Positions 15,927 through 24,617 are shown, numbered from the stretch's first letter. The stretch: 64,000 nt of DNA from 0-14-0-20-45-22 sp041645495 (GCA_041645495.1 JBAZPZ010000001.1:15298-79297); one strand, 5' to 3'. Numbers and translations: made by a program. The notes: generated by a model not told the origin, from the letters alone.

Positions 15927-16469
15927 CTATTTCACTCCAACTTTCTTGCCGGCTTTTCTCCGGATATGTTCACCTTGATAACGAATACCAAAACCCTTGT
16001 ACGGTTCCGGCGGGCAGATAAGGCGCAGTTTGGCGGCTACCTGTCCGACTTTTTGTTTATTGATGCCGGAAATCAGAATGTTGAGGTTTTTGGGCACCGA
16101 AAGCGTGATTTCTTCCGGAGGCGTAAACAAGATCGGATGAGAAAGTCCGACGTTCATAAAGAGCGATTTTCCTCTTAATTCGACGGAGAAACCGATGCCT
16201 TCGATCTCCAGCAATTTCGTAAATCCGTTAGAAACGCCTTCGACCATGTTGGCGATCAGCATGCGAGTCAGGCCGTGTAAAGCCTTATGCGTCTTGCTGT
16301 CGCTGGAGCGGGTCACGACGATTTCATTTCCGGTTTTCGTTACGGTCATGTCCGTCGGGTATTGCCAATGCAGTTGTCCTTTCGGCCCCTTGACATCGAC
16401 GGTGTTATTTTGAATTGAGATATCTACGCCTTTAGATATTTCAATAGGTTTTTTTCCGATTCGAGACAC
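15927..16469 (-). CDS. rplF: 50S ribosomal protein L6
   Basis: A 180-residue L6 with two repeated alpha/beta domains: MSRIGKKPIEISKGVDISIQ at the start, and the conserved RNA-contact motif ICPPEPYKGFGIRYQGEHIR followed by RKAGKK near the end. L6 lies close to the sarcin-ricin loop and the factor-binding site. Position between rpsH and rplR is canonical. Confidence 0.97.
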   Translation of the reverse strand: MSRIGKKPIEISKGVDISIQNNTVDVKGPKGQLHWQYPTDMTVTKTGNEIVVTRSSDSKTHKALHGLTRMLIANMVEGVSNGFTKLLEIEGIGFSVELRGKSLFMNVGLSHPILFTPPEEITLSVPKNLNILISGINKQKVGQVAAKLRLICPPEPYKGFGIRYQGEHIRRKAGKKVGVK

Positions 16470-16492
16470 TGTTTACTCCTTACTACCTATCG

Positions 16493-16891
16493 TTACCATA
16501 TATAGCAAAGCACTTCGCCGCCGACGTTGTTTCTCCGGGCGACTTTATCGGTGATGACGCCCAGCGGCGTGGAGAGGATGGCTATGCCTAATCCTCCGAC
16601 AACGCGGGGAACCTTCGATGACGGCACATAGAAGCGTCTGCCGGGACGGCTGATTCTCTCAAGCCCTTCGATGACCGGTTCGCCCGTCTTCTGATATTTG
16701 AGATAGATACGAATCAGTCCCTGTCTGCCGTCTTTGACCAGAATAAAGTCCTTGATATAGTTCTCATATTTTAGGACCAGAGCGATTTTCTTCTTCAAAT
16801 TGGACGCGGGAATATCCACCCAGCGATGATTGGCAACCTGAGCGTTTCTGACTCGTGTTAAAAAATCTGCTATTGGATCGGTTACTGGCAT
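16493..16891 (-). CDS. rpsH: 30S ribosomal protein S8
   Basis: A 132-residue S8: MPVTDPIADFLTRVRNAQ at the start, and the conserved C-terminal RNA-binding segment VVGGLGIAILSTPLGVITDK followed by ARRNNVGGEVLCYIW. S8 binds the central domain of 16S rRNA. In E. coli it represses the spc operon by binding near rplE; no equivalent mRNA structure was worked out here. Confidence 0.97.
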   Translation of the reverse strand: MPVTDPIADFLTRVRNAQVANHRWVDIPASNLKKKIALVLKYENYIKDFILVKDGRQGLIRIYLKYQKTGEPVIEGLERISRPGRRFYVPSSKVPRVVGGLGIAILSTPLGVITDKVARRNNVGGEVLCYIW

Positions 16892-16909
16892 ATTAAAAAT
16901 ACTCCTGTT

Positions 16910-17095
16910 TTACCAGCTGGCTTTTGTGATACCCGGAATCTCGCCCTTGAGCGCCAATTCCCTGAAACATAAGCGGCAAAGACCAAATTTGCGATAATAT
17001 CCTCTCGGACGGCCGCAGATCGAGCACCGGTTGACGCTTCTTGTTGAAAACTTCGGTTTACGTTTTGCTTTCGCAATCAAAGATTTCTTTGCCAT
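16910..17095 (-). CDS. rpsN: 30S ribosomal protein S14, type Z (zinc form)
   Basis: A 61-residue S14 beginning MAKKSLIAKAKRKPKFSTRS and carrying the zinc ribbon C-x2-C (CSICGRPRGYY) and C-x2-C (GLCRLC). This is the short zinc-dependent form, ending ALKGEIPGITKASW. A longer in-frame ORF reaches into rplE but does not match S14; the start one base after the rplE stop is correct. Confidence 0.96.
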   Translation of the reverse strand: MAKKSLIAKAKRKPKFSTRSVNRCSICGRPRGYYRKFGLCRLCFRELALKGEIPGITKASW

Positions 17096-17096
17096 A

Positions 17097-17696
17097 TCAA
17101 TTTCTCTCCCCAGAAGTCGATGCGGCGGCACGCTTCTTGAATGGGAAACCGAAGCAGGCCAAGAGTTCGTATGCCTCGGCATCCGTCTTTGCACTTGTCG
17201 TTATCGTTATATTCATTCCACGGACCTTGTCGACTTTATCGTAGTCGATTTCCGGGAAAATGATCTGTTCTTTCAACCCCATCGAATAATTTCCGCGCCC
17301 GTCAAACGATTTGTCGGACAATCCCGAAAAATCGCGAACGCGCGGGATGGCGGTCGAGATCAATCTATCTAAAAATTCGTACATTCTTTCGTGTCTGAGC
17401 GTCACACAGCATCCGACGGGGTCTCCGATGCGAATCTTGAAGTTCGAGATCGCTTTCTTCGCGCGGGTCGTGACCGGTTGCTGACCTGATATCGTGCGGA
17501 TGTCCTCGATGGAACTCTTTAGGCTCGCCGGGTCTTCCTTGCTCTTGCCGATACCGACGTTGATCGTAATCTTGGTGAGTTTGGGAACCTGCATGATATT
17601 TTTGTACTCGAACTTTTTAACCAATGCCGGAACGACCTCTTTTCCGTACAATTCGAGTAATCTGGATTTATATTCTGACTTTTTCGTCACTGACAA
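17097..17696 (-). CDS. rplE: 50S ribosomal protein L5
   Basis: A 199-residue L5: SRLLELYGKEVVPALVKKFE, the conserved MQVPKLTKITINVGIGKSKE, TRAKKAISNFKIRIGDPVGC, and IIFPEIDYDKVDKVRGMNIT. A short tail (KKRAAASTSGERN) makes it slightly longer than the usual 180 or so. L5 binds 5S rRNA with L18 and contacts the P-site tRNA. Gap to rplX is four bases. Confidence 0.97.
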   Translation of the reverse strand: MSVTKKSEYKSRLLELYGKEVVPALVKKFEYKNIMQVPKLTKITINVGIGKSKEDPASLKSSIEDIRTISGQQPVTTRAKKAISNFKIRIGDPVGCCVTLRHERMYEFLDRLISTAIPRVRDFSGLSDKSFDGRGNYSMGLKEQIIFPEIDYDKVDKVRGMNITITTSAKTDAEAYELLACFGFPFKKRAAASTSGERN

Positions 17697-17700
17697 CTCC

Positions 17701-18018
17701 TTATGATATGCTGTCGATTACTTCGTCTGTTTTCTTGGAATAGCGCACTTTTTTGCCGTCCTTGAGGAAGCGGTAGCCAACCTTGGTAGGTTCGTCCGTA
17801 TGAACCAGGACGACCTTGGAAACGTTGATCGCCGCCTCTTTTTCGATGATTCCGCCCTGCGGATTTTTCTGGCTCTTGCGCATGTGTCTCTTGATAAAAT
17901 TGACGCCTTCAATGATGACCGTATTTTTATCGCGGAAAACCTTCAGCACTTTTCCGGTCTTTCCGCGGGATTCTCCTGTCGTCACTTTTACCATATCATT
18001 TTTCCGAATACGAAACAT
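17701..18018 (-). CDS. rplX: 50S ribosomal protein L24
   Basis: A 105-residue L24 with an N-terminal KOW motif (KNDMVKVTTGESRGKTGKVL), then INFIKRHMRKSQKNPQGGII and the usual VHTDEPTKVGYRFLKDGKK. L24 is one of the two assembly-initiator proteins of the 50S and lies near the exit tunnel. Twelve bases after rplN. Confidence 0.97.
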   Translation of the reverse strand: MFRIRKNDMVKVTTGESRGKTGKVLKVFRDKNTVIIEGVNFIKRHMRKSQKNPQGGIIEKEAAINVSKVVLVHTDEPTKVGYRFLKDGKKVRYSKKTDEVIDSIS

Positions 18019-18030
18019 TCTGATTCTCCT

Positions 18031-18399
18031 TTAAATCACTTCGGGCGCCATCGAGACGATTTTCATATAATTCTTTTCTCGCAGTTCTCTGGCGACGGGA
18101 CCAAAAATGCGGGTGCCTTTTGGCTCTAAATTATTGTCGATGAGGACGACCGCGTTGTCATCAAAGCGAATATAGGAACCGTCTTTTCGGCGAATTTCTT
18201 TCGTCGTGCGAACGACGACGGCCCGCGATTTGTCGCCTTTTTTCACCATTCCGCCGGGCGCCGCCTGCTTGACCGTTACGACAAGAACGTCGCCGACCGA
18301 TCCGAATTTCCTTCCGGAACCGCCCAAAACCTGAATGCAAAGTACCTTTTTAGCACCGGTATTGTCTGCAACATTCAACCTTGTTTCTTGTTGTATCAT
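18031..18399 (-). CDS. rplN: 50S ribosomal protein L14
   Basis: A 122-residue L14, exactly family length: MIQQETRLNVADNTGAKKVL at the start, the signature VGDVLVVTVKQAAPGGMVKK, then AVVVRTTKEIRRKDGSYIRF, and DNAVVLIDNNLEPKGTRIFG near the end. L14 forms an intersubunit bridge and is the landing site of the RsfS silencing factor. Confidence 0.97.
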   Translation of the reverse strand: MIQQETRLNVADNTGAKKVLCIQVLGGSGRKFGSVGDVLVVTVKQAAPGGMVKKGDKSRAVVVRTTKEIRRKDGSYIRFDDNAVVLIDNNLEPKGTRIFGPVARELREKNYMKIVSMAPEVI

Positions 18400-18411
18400 T
18401 GGATCTTCACC

Positions 18412-18675
18412 CTACTCTTTCTCAGCGGATTTGACGATTTCCAACAAAGTCCATCTCTTCAGTCGGCTCAGCGGACGGGATTCCACGACTTTGACGACGT
18501 CGCCGATGGTGCATTTGTTTTCCGGATCATTGGCATAGAACTTGGATGTCCGTCTGACGTATTTTCCATAGGTCGCATGTTTTACGGTTCTTTCTACGGA
18601 AATGACGATTGTCTTGTCCATTTTATTGCTCACCACAGTACCGATGAGAACTTTTCTTTTCTCTTGTGTCGTCAT
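18412..18675 (-). CDS. rpsQ: 30S ribosomal protein S17
   Basis: An 87-residue OB-fold protein: RKVLIGTVVSNKMDKTIVIS, HATYGKYVRRTSKFYANDPE, CTIGDVVKVVESRPLSRLKR. S17 binds the 5' domain of 16S rRNA. Its start overlaps the rpmC stop by four bases (ATGA), so rpmC and rpsQ are translationally coupled. Confidence 0.97.
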   Translation of the reverse strand: MTTQEKRKVLIGTVVSNKMDKTIVISVERTVKHATYGKYVRRTSKFYANDPENKCTIGDVVKVVESRPLSRLKRWTLLEIVKSAEKE

Positions 18676-18911
18676 TTTTCACTTTCCTGCGTTTGTTTGC
18701 TCTTTTCGTCGGTTACTCGTTTGCCCAGTTCGAATTCGCGAAGAACCGTCTTGATTTGCGCGATCTCTTTCCGGACTTCCTTGATTTTCAGGGGATTCTC
18801 CAACTGCTGAAGCGCTTTTTGGAAACGAAGGTTTTCGAGAGCCGATATGTCGTCTTTCAGTTTCGTTTCCAGCTCGGCGACGGATAATTCCGATAGTTTA
18901 TTTTTCTTCAC
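18672..18911 (-). CDS. rpmC: 50S ribosomal protein L29
   Basis: A 79-residue two-helix protein: ELSVAELETKLKDDISALEN, LRFQKALQQLENPLKIKEVR, KEIAQIKTVLREFELGKR. A short polar tail follows. L29 sits beside the exit tunnel and contributes to the docking site of trigger factor and SRP. One base separates it from rplP. Confidence 0.95.
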   Translation of the reverse strand: MKKNKLSELSVAELETKLKDDISALENLRFQKALQQLENPLKIKEVRKEIAQIKTVLREFELGKRVTDEKSKQTQESEK

Positions 18912-18912
18912 G

Positions 18913-19332
18913 TTACGCTCCTACCTCTCGTCGTGCGACAATCTTCGTCTTGATGGGCAATTTAAAAGCACCCGTCTCGAACGCCTCTTTGGCTTCCGCT
19001 TCATTGCCGACTTCTACTTCAAATAAAATTCTGCCCGGTTTGATAACGGCGACCCAAAACTCGGGTGCGCCTTTTCCTTTTCCCATACGGGTTTCTGCCG
19101 GTTTTTTAGTAACAGGTTTGTCGGGAAATATCCGAATCCACATCTTTCCGTGTTTTCTGACCTTTCTGGCGATTGCTACGCGGACGGCTTCGATCTGACG
19201 GGCGTCGATCCAACCACATTCCAGCGCTTTTAGACCGTAATGTCCGAAGCATACTTCACTGCCGCGGCTCGCGACGCCTTTCATTCTACCCCTGTGCTGT
19301 TTTCTATGTTTAGTTTTTCGAGGTGCCAGCAT
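18913..19332 (-). CDS. rplP: 50S ribosomal protein L16
   Basis: A 139-residue L16: MLAPRKTKHRKQHRGRMKGV, SEVCFGHYGLKALECGWIDA, RQIEAVRVAIARKVRKHGKM, RIFPDKPVTKKPAETRMGKG, KGAPEFWVAVIKPGRILFEV. L16 contacts the A-site tRNA elbow and supports peptidyl-transferase function. The order rpsC-rplP-rpmC is standard. Confidence 0.97.
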   Translation of the reverse strand: MLAPRKTKHRKQHRGRMKGVASRGSEVCFGHYGLKALECGWIDARQIEAVRVAIARKVRKHGKMWIRIFPDKPVTKKPAETRMGKGKGAPEFWVAVIKPGRILFEVEVGNEAEAKEAFETGAFKLPIKTKIVARREVGA

Positions 19333-19344
19333 TGTTCAATTCCT

Positions 19345-19980
19345 TTATTGCTTTTTCTTAAAAGTTTCTCCGTTACAAATCCAAACCTTGATGCCAATAC
19401 ATCCATAAGTCGTATGAGCCGTAATCGAAGCAAAATCTATGTCGGCGCGTATTGTATGCAACGGAACGCGACCTTCTCGGGCTGTTTCCCTTCGCGCGAT
19501 TTCCGAGCCACCGAGTCGTCCACTACACTGAATACGAATGCCTTCCGCGCCCATCCGCATGGTTGCCTGAATGGCTTTTTTCATCGCTCTTCTGTAAGAT
19601 ACTTTCTTGACGATCTGTGCGGATATATTGTTGCCGACTAACACAGCGTTCAATTCAGGTCTCTTGATCTCATTGACATTGATCTGAACGTCCGTCTTGG
19701 TAATCTTTTGGAGTTCCAGCTTCAGCAGATCGACTTCCTCGCCCTTCTTGCCGATAACGATGCCGGGGCGAGACGTATTGATCGTGATCGTGATCTTTTT
19801 CGAAGTCCGGTGAATGTCGATACTGGCGATTCCGGCGTTCGGGATCCTTTTTAATAAATACCGGCGAAGCGTTATATCTTCCGTCAGTTTGGCTGTAAAG
19901 TTTTTCTCATCGAACCAGTTACTGCTCCAATCTTTATTAAACCCCAGACGAAAACCTATTGGATGAGTTTTTTGACCCAA
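19345..19980 (-). CDS. rpsC: 30S ribosomal protein S3
   Basis: A 211-residue S3: MGQKTHPIGFRLGFNKDWSS at the start, a KH domain with the GXXG-type loop (RPGIVIGKKGEEVDLLKLEL), and the C-terminal domain containing GAEGIRIQCSGRLGGSEIAR and ETAREGRVPLHTIRADIDF. S3 lines the mRNA entry tunnel and takes part in helicase activity. Normal length, 11 bases before rplV's end. Confidence 0.97.
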   Translation of the reverse strand: MGQKTHPIGFRLGFNKDWSSNWFDEKNFTAKLTEDITLRRYLLKRIPNAGIASIDIHRTSKKITITINTSRPGIVIGKKGEEVDLLKLELQKITKTDVQINVNEIKRPELNAVLVGNNISAQIVKKVSYRRAMKKAIQATMRMGAEGIRIQCSGRLGGSEIARRETAREGRVPLHTIRADIDFASITAHTTYGCIGIKVWICNGETFKKKQ

Positions 19981-19991
19981 GAAACCTCCGA

Positions 19992-20366
19992 TTATTTTTT
20001 CTTTTGATTCTTGCCGACTTTGTCTTTTTTCTCGGCAATGGTTACAGAAATGTGACTACTGCGCTTGCGGATGATCGACGCGCGCCCCATCGAACCGGCG
20101 CGAAAACGCTTGACCGTTGCGCCTGCATCGACTAATATAGTTTTCACGAATAAATCTTCCGGATTGACGCTGGCTCCGCCTTCCAGTGTCATGAGATTTG
20201 AAACGGCGGATCGAACGGTTTTTTCAACCCATTCCGACGCTTTCTTGTTGCTAAAATGCAACTGGTTCAGCGCCGTCTCGACGTCTTTCCCGCGAACAAG
20301 GTCTGCAACCATGCGAACTTTTCGCGGAGATTGTTTGATATGTCTGCTGATGGCTTTTGCTTCCAT
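19992..20366 (-). CDS. rplV: 50S ribosomal protein L22
   Basis: A 124-residue L22: RHIKQSPRKVRMVADLVRGK, then the tunnel-loop region PEDLFVKTILVDAGATVKRF and the tip RAGSMGRASIIRKRSSHISV. The extended loop lines the nascent-chain exit tunnel and is a macrolide-resistance site; the tip looks ordinary. Five bases after rpsS. Confidence 0.97.
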   Translation of the reverse strand: MEAKAISRHIKQSPRKVRMVADLVRGKDVETALNQLHFSNKKASEWVEKTVRSAVSNLMTLEGGASVNPEDLFVKTILVDAGATVKRFRAGSMGRASIIRKRSSHISVTIAEKKDKVGKNQKKK

Positions 20367-20371
20367 ATTCG

Positions 20372-20650
20372 TTACTTCGCACCCTTCTTTTCTGCTCCGG
20401 CATGTCCGCGGAATATTCTCGTGTGCGAAAACTCGCCGAGTTTATGTCCTACCATGTTCTCCGTGACAAACACCGGGATAAACTTATTACCGTTATGAAC
20501 GGCGATGGTTTGGCCGACAAATTCGGGAGAAATCGTCGATCTTCTGGCCCAGGTCTTGATGACCTTTTTCTTGCCCGAAGCATTCATCTGCTCAATTTTC
20601 ACCAGCAATTTGGCGTCAATGTATGGTCCTTTCTTCAGCGAACGACTCAT
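20372..20650 (-). CDS. rpsS: 30S ribosomal protein S19
   Basis: A 92-residue S19, exactly family length: MSRSLKKGPYIDAKLLVKIE, KKVIKTWARRSTISPEFVGQ, IAVHNGNKFIPVFVTENMVG, HKLGEFSHTRIFRGHAGAEK. It sits in the 30S head and contacts S13 and the A-site tRNA. Twelve bases after rplB. Confidence 0.97.
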   Translation of the reverse strand: MSRSLKKGPYIDAKLLVKIEQMNASGKKKVIKTWARRSTISPEFVGQTIAVHNGNKFIPVFVTENMVGHKLGEFSHTRIFRGHAGAEKKGAK

Positions 20651-20662
20651 TCGTCTCTCTCC

Positions 20663-21490
20663 CTATTTAGCCCGTCTTTTTACAATGAATTTACTGCTCG
20701 GATTCCGTTTCTTACGCGTCCGGTATCCTTTTGTCGGTTTTCCCCAAGGCGTACAGGGATGTCTGCCGCCGGAACTCTTTCCTTCACCACCACCCATCGG
20801 ATGATCGATCGGGTTCATCGCGACTCCTCTGACCTTGGGTCTGCGACCTAACCAGCGGTTTCTTCCCGCTTTGCCTAAAGAAATATTCTCGTGCGTCTTG
20901 TTTCCTACGACGCCGACCGTGGCGTAACATTCTTCGAAAATCAAGCGCATCTCGCCGGAGGGCATTTTCAGCGTAACGTACTTGCCTTCCTTCGCCATGA
21001 TCTGAGCGGAGGTACCGGCGCCGCGTGCGATCTGTCCGCCTGCTTTCGGTTTCATTTCGATATTGTGAATGAATGTGCCCGCCGGAATATTTTTCAACTG
21101 AAGCGTATTGCCGACTTTGATCGGTGCTTCGGAGCCGGATAAAATGACATTGCCGACTTCCAGTCCGTCCGGCGCGATGATATACCGTTTCTCGCCGTCT
21201 TTATAGCAGACCAAAGCGATACGCGAACTGCGGTTCGGATCGTATTCGATCGTTTTCACGGTGGCTTCGATGCCGTATTTATCGCGCTTGAAATCGATGA
21301 TACGATAAGCGCGTTTGACGCCGCCGCCACGCCGACGCGAGGTCACGCGTCCCCGGTTATTTCTTCCGCCTGAACTCAGTTGCACGGCCAGTAAATTTTT
21401 TTCCGGCTTGGTCGTCGTGATCTCTTCGAACGTATCGACCGTTTTAAAGCGCTGTCCAGGTGTATTCGGTTTGATCTTTTTTATACCCAT
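20663..21490 (-). CDS. rplB: 50S ribosomal protein L2
   Basis: A 275-residue L2: the N-terminal IKKIKPNTPGQRFKTVDTFE, GGRNNRGRVTSRRRGGGVKR, the GRNRWLGRRPKVRGVAMNPI stretch, and the peptidyl-transferase-proximal HPMGGGEGKSSGGRHPCTPW. The usual HPHGGGEG has Met instead of the second His; this variation is known in some lineages. L2 is one of the primary 23S rRNA-binding proteins. Confidence 0.97.
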   Translation of the reverse strand: MGIKKIKPNTPGQRFKTVDTFEEITTTKPEKNLLAVQLSSGGRNNRGRVTSRRRGGGVKRAYRIIDFKRDKYGIEATVKTIEYDPNRSSRIALVCYKDGEKRYIIAPDGLEVGNVILSGSEAPIKVGNTLQLKNIPAGTFIHNIEMKPKAGGQIARGAGTSAQIMAKEGKYVTLKMPSGEMRLIFEECYATVGVVGNKTHENISLGKAGRNRWLGRRPKVRGVAMNPIDHPMGGGEGKSSGGRHPCTPWGKPTKGYRTRKKRNPSSKFIVKRRAK

Positions 21491-21494
21491 AGCT

Positions 21495-21818
21495 TTATAC
21501 CGCGGTTACTCCCTGATAAAAATCTATTTTTTCACCTTCCTTAAGCGTCACGATGGCTTTCTTCCAGTTCGCACGTCTTCCGTTCGTCCGGATGACTCTG
21601 CCGCCGCTTCTGACCGTCATCTGTTTTTGCTTGCCGCCCATTTGAATGGTCGCAACCTTCTCGACTTTCACGCCGAAACGGTCTTCGACGGCTTTCTTGA
21701 CTTCGATCTTGTTCGCTTTCGGATGGATGACGAAACCATATTTCCGTTCCTTTTCCTGAAGCGCATTCATCTTCTCTGTCAGGAGCGGTTTGATGATGAT
21801 AATTTCCTTGATAGACAT
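21495..21818 (-). CDS. rplW: 50S ribosomal protein L23
   Basis: A 107-residue L23: EIIIIKPLLTEKMNALQEKE, RKYGFVIHPKANKIEVKKAV, EDRFGVKVEKVATIQMGGKQ, NWKKAIVTLKEGEKIDFYQG. It lies at the tunnel exit and anchors trigger factor and SRP. Four bases before rplB, ten after rplD. Confidence 0.97.
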   Translation of the reverse strand: MSIKEIIIIKPLLTEKMNALQEKERKYGFVIHPKANKIEVKKAVEDRFGVKVEKVATIQMGGKQKQMTVRSGGRVIRTNGRRANWKKAIVTLKEGEKIDFYQGVTAV

Positions 21819-21828
21819 CGTTGATCCC

Positions 21829-22470
21829 TTATTTATTCGCGAGGAGACGATTGTTTAATTTCTCGAAGCCTGCCCGGTCGATTAGCAAGACTTCGCAGTC
21901 CAATAAATCATAAGTGGATGCGCGTTCGGCTTCGACCAGCAGAACGTTGTAAAAATTGCGCGCCGCCAGCGAAAGGTTCTCGGTAATTTCCGTCGCCAGC
22001 ATCGTGATTCGCTTTTCGGAGATATTGAACTTGTCCAGCAATTCACGGACATTTTTGGCTTTCGGATCGCTGAAATTGAAATCCTCAACGACGATGATGC
22101 CGCCGTTCTGATATTTATAAGCGAGAGCGCTCTGTCTGGCCAGACGTTTGACCTTCTGGTTTATCTTCACTCCATAAATTTTCGGTTTCGGTCCGAACGC
22201 CCTTCCACCGCCAACCCAGACCGGGCTGGTGTTGGAACCGGCGCGTGCTGTGCCGCGGCCTTTTTGCTTCCATGGTTTTCTACCGCCGCCGCGCACTTCC
22301 GCGCGCGTCTTGGTGGAAGCGGTTCCCTGACGGCTGTTTGTCATTTCCGCTTTCACAGCCAGCCAGATCGAGTGATCGTGCGGTTCGACGGTAAAAGAAG
22401 GTTGGTCAAATACCATCTTCTCGCCGGATTCCGATCCGTCTTTCTTAAAAATGGTGAATTCTATACTCAA
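21829..22470 (-). CDS. rplD: 50S ribosomal protein L4
   Basis: A 213-residue L4. The tunnel loop is well conserved (RQGTASTKTRAEVRGGGRKP, WKQKGRGTARAGSNTSPVWV, GGGRAFGPKP), followed by a Rossmann-like globular domain (KRITMLATEITENLSLAARN). In E. coli L4 represses the S10 operon by attenuation; I saw no obvious leader here, since rpsJ follows tuf1 by only 11 bases. Confidence 0.97.
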   Translation of the reverse strand: MSIEFTIFKKDGSESGEKMVFDQPSFTVEPHDHSIWLAVKAEMTNSRQGTASTKTRAEVRGGGRKPWKQKGRGTARAGSNTSPVWVGGGRAFGPKPKIYGVKINQKVKRLARQSALAYKYQNGGIIVVEDFNFSDPKAKNVRELLDKFNISEKRITMLATEITENLSLAARNFYNVLLVEAERASTYDLLDCEVLLIDRAGFEKLNNRLLANK

Positions 22471-23093
22471 CGTTCCTGCCTCCGAATAGTTACGATACCG
22501 CCGGTCGCTCCGGGAATGGCACCTTTTATATACAATAAGTTATTGGCGGCGTCTATTTTGGCAATCTTGAGATTCCGAATCGTCGATTGTGTTCCGCCCA
22601 TTCTGCCCGCCATCTTGACTCCCTTGATGACGCGCGACGGATAAGCCGACGCGCCAATCGCACCCGGCGCTCTCAATCGATCGCTCTGACCGTGCGTCTT
22701 CGGACCGCCTTTAAAACCATGGCGTTTGACGGTTCCCTGAAATCCTTTTCCTTTCGAGGTGCCGGTGACCTTGACGATATCGCCTTCCTTGAAAATTTCG
22801 ACGGTAATGCTCTCGCCGGCTTTCGCAGTTGTCGGACCGAAATCCCGAATTTCCGCGACATAGCGAAGCGGCTCGACCTTGACGGCTTTAAAGCGACCGA
22901 GATCGGGTTTTTTCATCAGGCGTTCGACTTTTTTCTCGAACCCCAACTGCACCGCGACATATCCATCCGTCTTCTTCGACTTGACCTGAATGACCGGACA
23001 AGGACCGGCTTGAACGACCGTGACCGGCACGATCTCGCCCGATTCCTTGAAAATCTGGCTCATTCCCAATTTTTTACCAATAATTCCAATCAT
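22467..23093 (-). CDS. rplC: 50S ribosomal protein L3
   Basis: A 208-residue L3: MIGIIGKKLGMSQIFKESGE, VTVVQAGPCPVIQVKSKKTD, and the central extension GTSKGKGFQGTVKRHGFKGG, KTHGQSDRLRAPGAIGASAY, GVKMAGRMGG. The extension reaches towards the peptidyl-transferase centre. Its stop overlaps the rplD start by four bases. One of the two early 50S assembly initiators. Confidence 0.97.
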   Translation of the reverse strand: MIGIIGKKLGMSQIFKESGEIVPVTVVQAGPCPVIQVKSKKTDGYVAVQLGFEKKVERLMKKPDLGRFKAVKVEPLRYVAEIRDFGPTTAKAGESITVEIFKEGDIVKVTGTSKGKGFQGTVKRHGFKGGPKTHGQSDRLRAPGAIGASAYPSRVIKGVKMAGRMGGTQSTIRNLKIAKIDAANNLLYIKGAIPGATGGIVTIRRQER

Positions 23094-23106
23094 AACCGTG
23101 TTTCCG

Positions 23107-23415
23107 TTATACCTTAATCTCGATATCGACGCCCGCCGGAAGGTCTAATTTCATCAAAGCATCGACCGTTTTCGACGTGGAATTCAAAATATCAATGAGT
23201 CTTTTATGGATTTTTGTTTGAAACTGTTCTCTGGACTTTTTATCCACGTGCGGCGACCGCAAAACGGTGTAAACCGTTCTCTGCGTGGGCAGTGGAATCG
23301 GACCCGAAACAAGGGCGCCTGTCGATTTCGCCGTTGCCACGATCTTCTTGGTACTCTTGTCCAAAAGATTGTGATCGTACGCTTTCAAACTGATTCTTAT
23401 TCTTTGTCCTGGCAC
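23107..23415 (-). CDS. rpsJ: 30S ribosomal protein S10 (NusE)
   Basis: A 102-residue S10: RIRISLKAYDHNLLDKSTKK, TGALVSGPIPLPTQRTVYTV, LRSPHVDKKSREQFQTKIHK, LPAGVDIEIKV. It is part of the 30S head and also acts as NusE with NusB in transcription antitermination. First gene of the S10 group, 11 bases after tuf1 with no separate promoter seen. Confidence 0.97.
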   Translation of the reverse strand: MPGQRIRISLKAYDHNLLDKSTKKIVATAKSTGALVSGPIPLPTQRTVYTVLRSPHVDKKSREQFQTKIHKRLIDILNSTSKTVDALMKLDLPAGVDIEIKV

Positions 23416-23426
23416 AGAATGCTCCT

Positions 23427-24617
23427 TTATTCCAATATTTCGGTTACGACGCCGGCACCGACCGTCCGTCCGCCTTCTCGAATCGCAAACCGCAACTCTT
23501 TTTCCATCGCGATCTCCGTGATCAATTCTACCGTCACGTTCACATTGTCACCCGGCATCACCATCTCGATGCCTTCCGGCAAGGTCACGACGCCCGTCAC
23601 GTCGGTCGTCCGAAAGTAAAACTGCGGACGATATCCCTTGAAAAACGGCGTGTGGCGGCCGCCTTCTTCCTTCGTCAATACATAAACTTTACCCAAGAAT
23701 TTCTTGTGGGGCGTGATGCTCTTCGGCGCCGCGACTACCATGCCTCTCTGCAGCCAATCTTTTTCGATTCCGCGCAGAAGCAAACCAACATTGTCCCCCG
23801 CTTGGCCGCGATCCAACAACTTGCGGAACATTTCAACGCCCGTCACGACCGTCTTCTTGTAGCCGCCCAGACCGATAATCTCAACTTCTTCACCAACCTT
23901 GATGACGCCCCGGTCGATTCTGCCCGTGCCTACCGTTCCGCGTCCCGTGATCGAAAAGACGTCTTCGATCGGCATCAGAAACGGCTTCTCGATGTCGCGC
24001 TTCGGTTCCGGTATGAAACTGTCAACCGCATCGATCAATTCCATGATGCACTTCGTCTTCTCCGGATCATCCGGATTGTTCAACGCTTCCAATGCGCTTC
24101 CCCGAATGATCGGCGTTGTGTCGCCCGGAAAATTGTACTTGTTCAGCAAGTCCCTTAATTCCATCTCCACCAAATCTATCAATTCAGGATCATCTACCAG
24201 ATCTATCTTGTTCAAAAATACTACCATGCTCGGTACATTCACCTGGCGTGCCAATAATACGTGCTCTCGCGTCTGGGGCATCGGGCCGTCAAATGCCGAC
24301 ACAACCAATATCGCGCCGTCCATCTGTGCCGCACCCGTAATCATGTTCTTGATGTAATCCGCGTGTCCCGGACAATCCACGTGCGCATAATGCCGCTTCG
24401 GCGACTCGTATTCCACGTGCGCCGTATTGATCGTGATCCCGCGCGCTTTCTCTTCCGGCGCGTTGTCAATACTGTCAAATGTCCGTACATCCGCAAATCC
24501 TTGCTTATGCAAAACAAATGTCATCGCCGCCGTCAACGTCGTCTTCCCGTGATCCACGTGGCCGATCGTCCCTACGTTTACATGCGGTTTCGTCCGCTTA
24601 AATTGTTGCTTTGCCAT
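23427..24617 (-). CDS. tuf: Elongation factor Tu, copy 1 (str operon)
   Basis: A 396-residue EF-Tu: P-loop GHVDHGKT at 19-26, switch II DCPGHADYIKNM, NKIDLVDD for guanine recognition, and the two beta-barrel domains. It brings aminoacyl-tRNA to the ribosomal A site. The protein is identical to copy 2 at 38975-40165, and the DNA also appears identical apart from the stop codon (TAA here, TAG there). A CTTAAGGAG ribosome site precedes the ATG. It lies in the usual fusA-tuf-rpsJ order. Confidence 0.98.
   Translation of the reverse strand: MAKQQFKRTKPHVNVGTIGHVDHGKTTLTAAMTFVLHKQGFADVRTFDSIDNAPEEKARGITINTAHVEYESPKRHYAHVDCPGHADYIKNMITGAAQMDGAILVVSAFDGPMPQTREHVLLARQVNVPSMVVFLNKIDLVDDPELIDLVEMELRDLLNKYNFPGDTTPIIRGSALEALNNPDDPEKTKCIMELIDAVDSFIPEPKRDIEKPFLMPIEDVFSITGRGTVGTGRIDRGVIKVGEEVEIIGLGGYKKTVVTGVEMFRKLLDRGQAGDNVGLLLRGIEKDWLQRGMVVAAPKSITPHKKFLGKVYVLTKEEGGRHTPFFKGYRPQFYFRTTDVTGVVTLPEGIEMVMPGDNVNVTVELITEIAMEKELRFAIREGGRTVGAGVVTEILE

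Noticed and set aside
23652..24158. Long plus-strand ORFs opposite tuf (and the same at 38825-39706)
   Set aside because: They are antisense shadows of a highly conserved gene and appear in both copies only because the DNA is duplicated.
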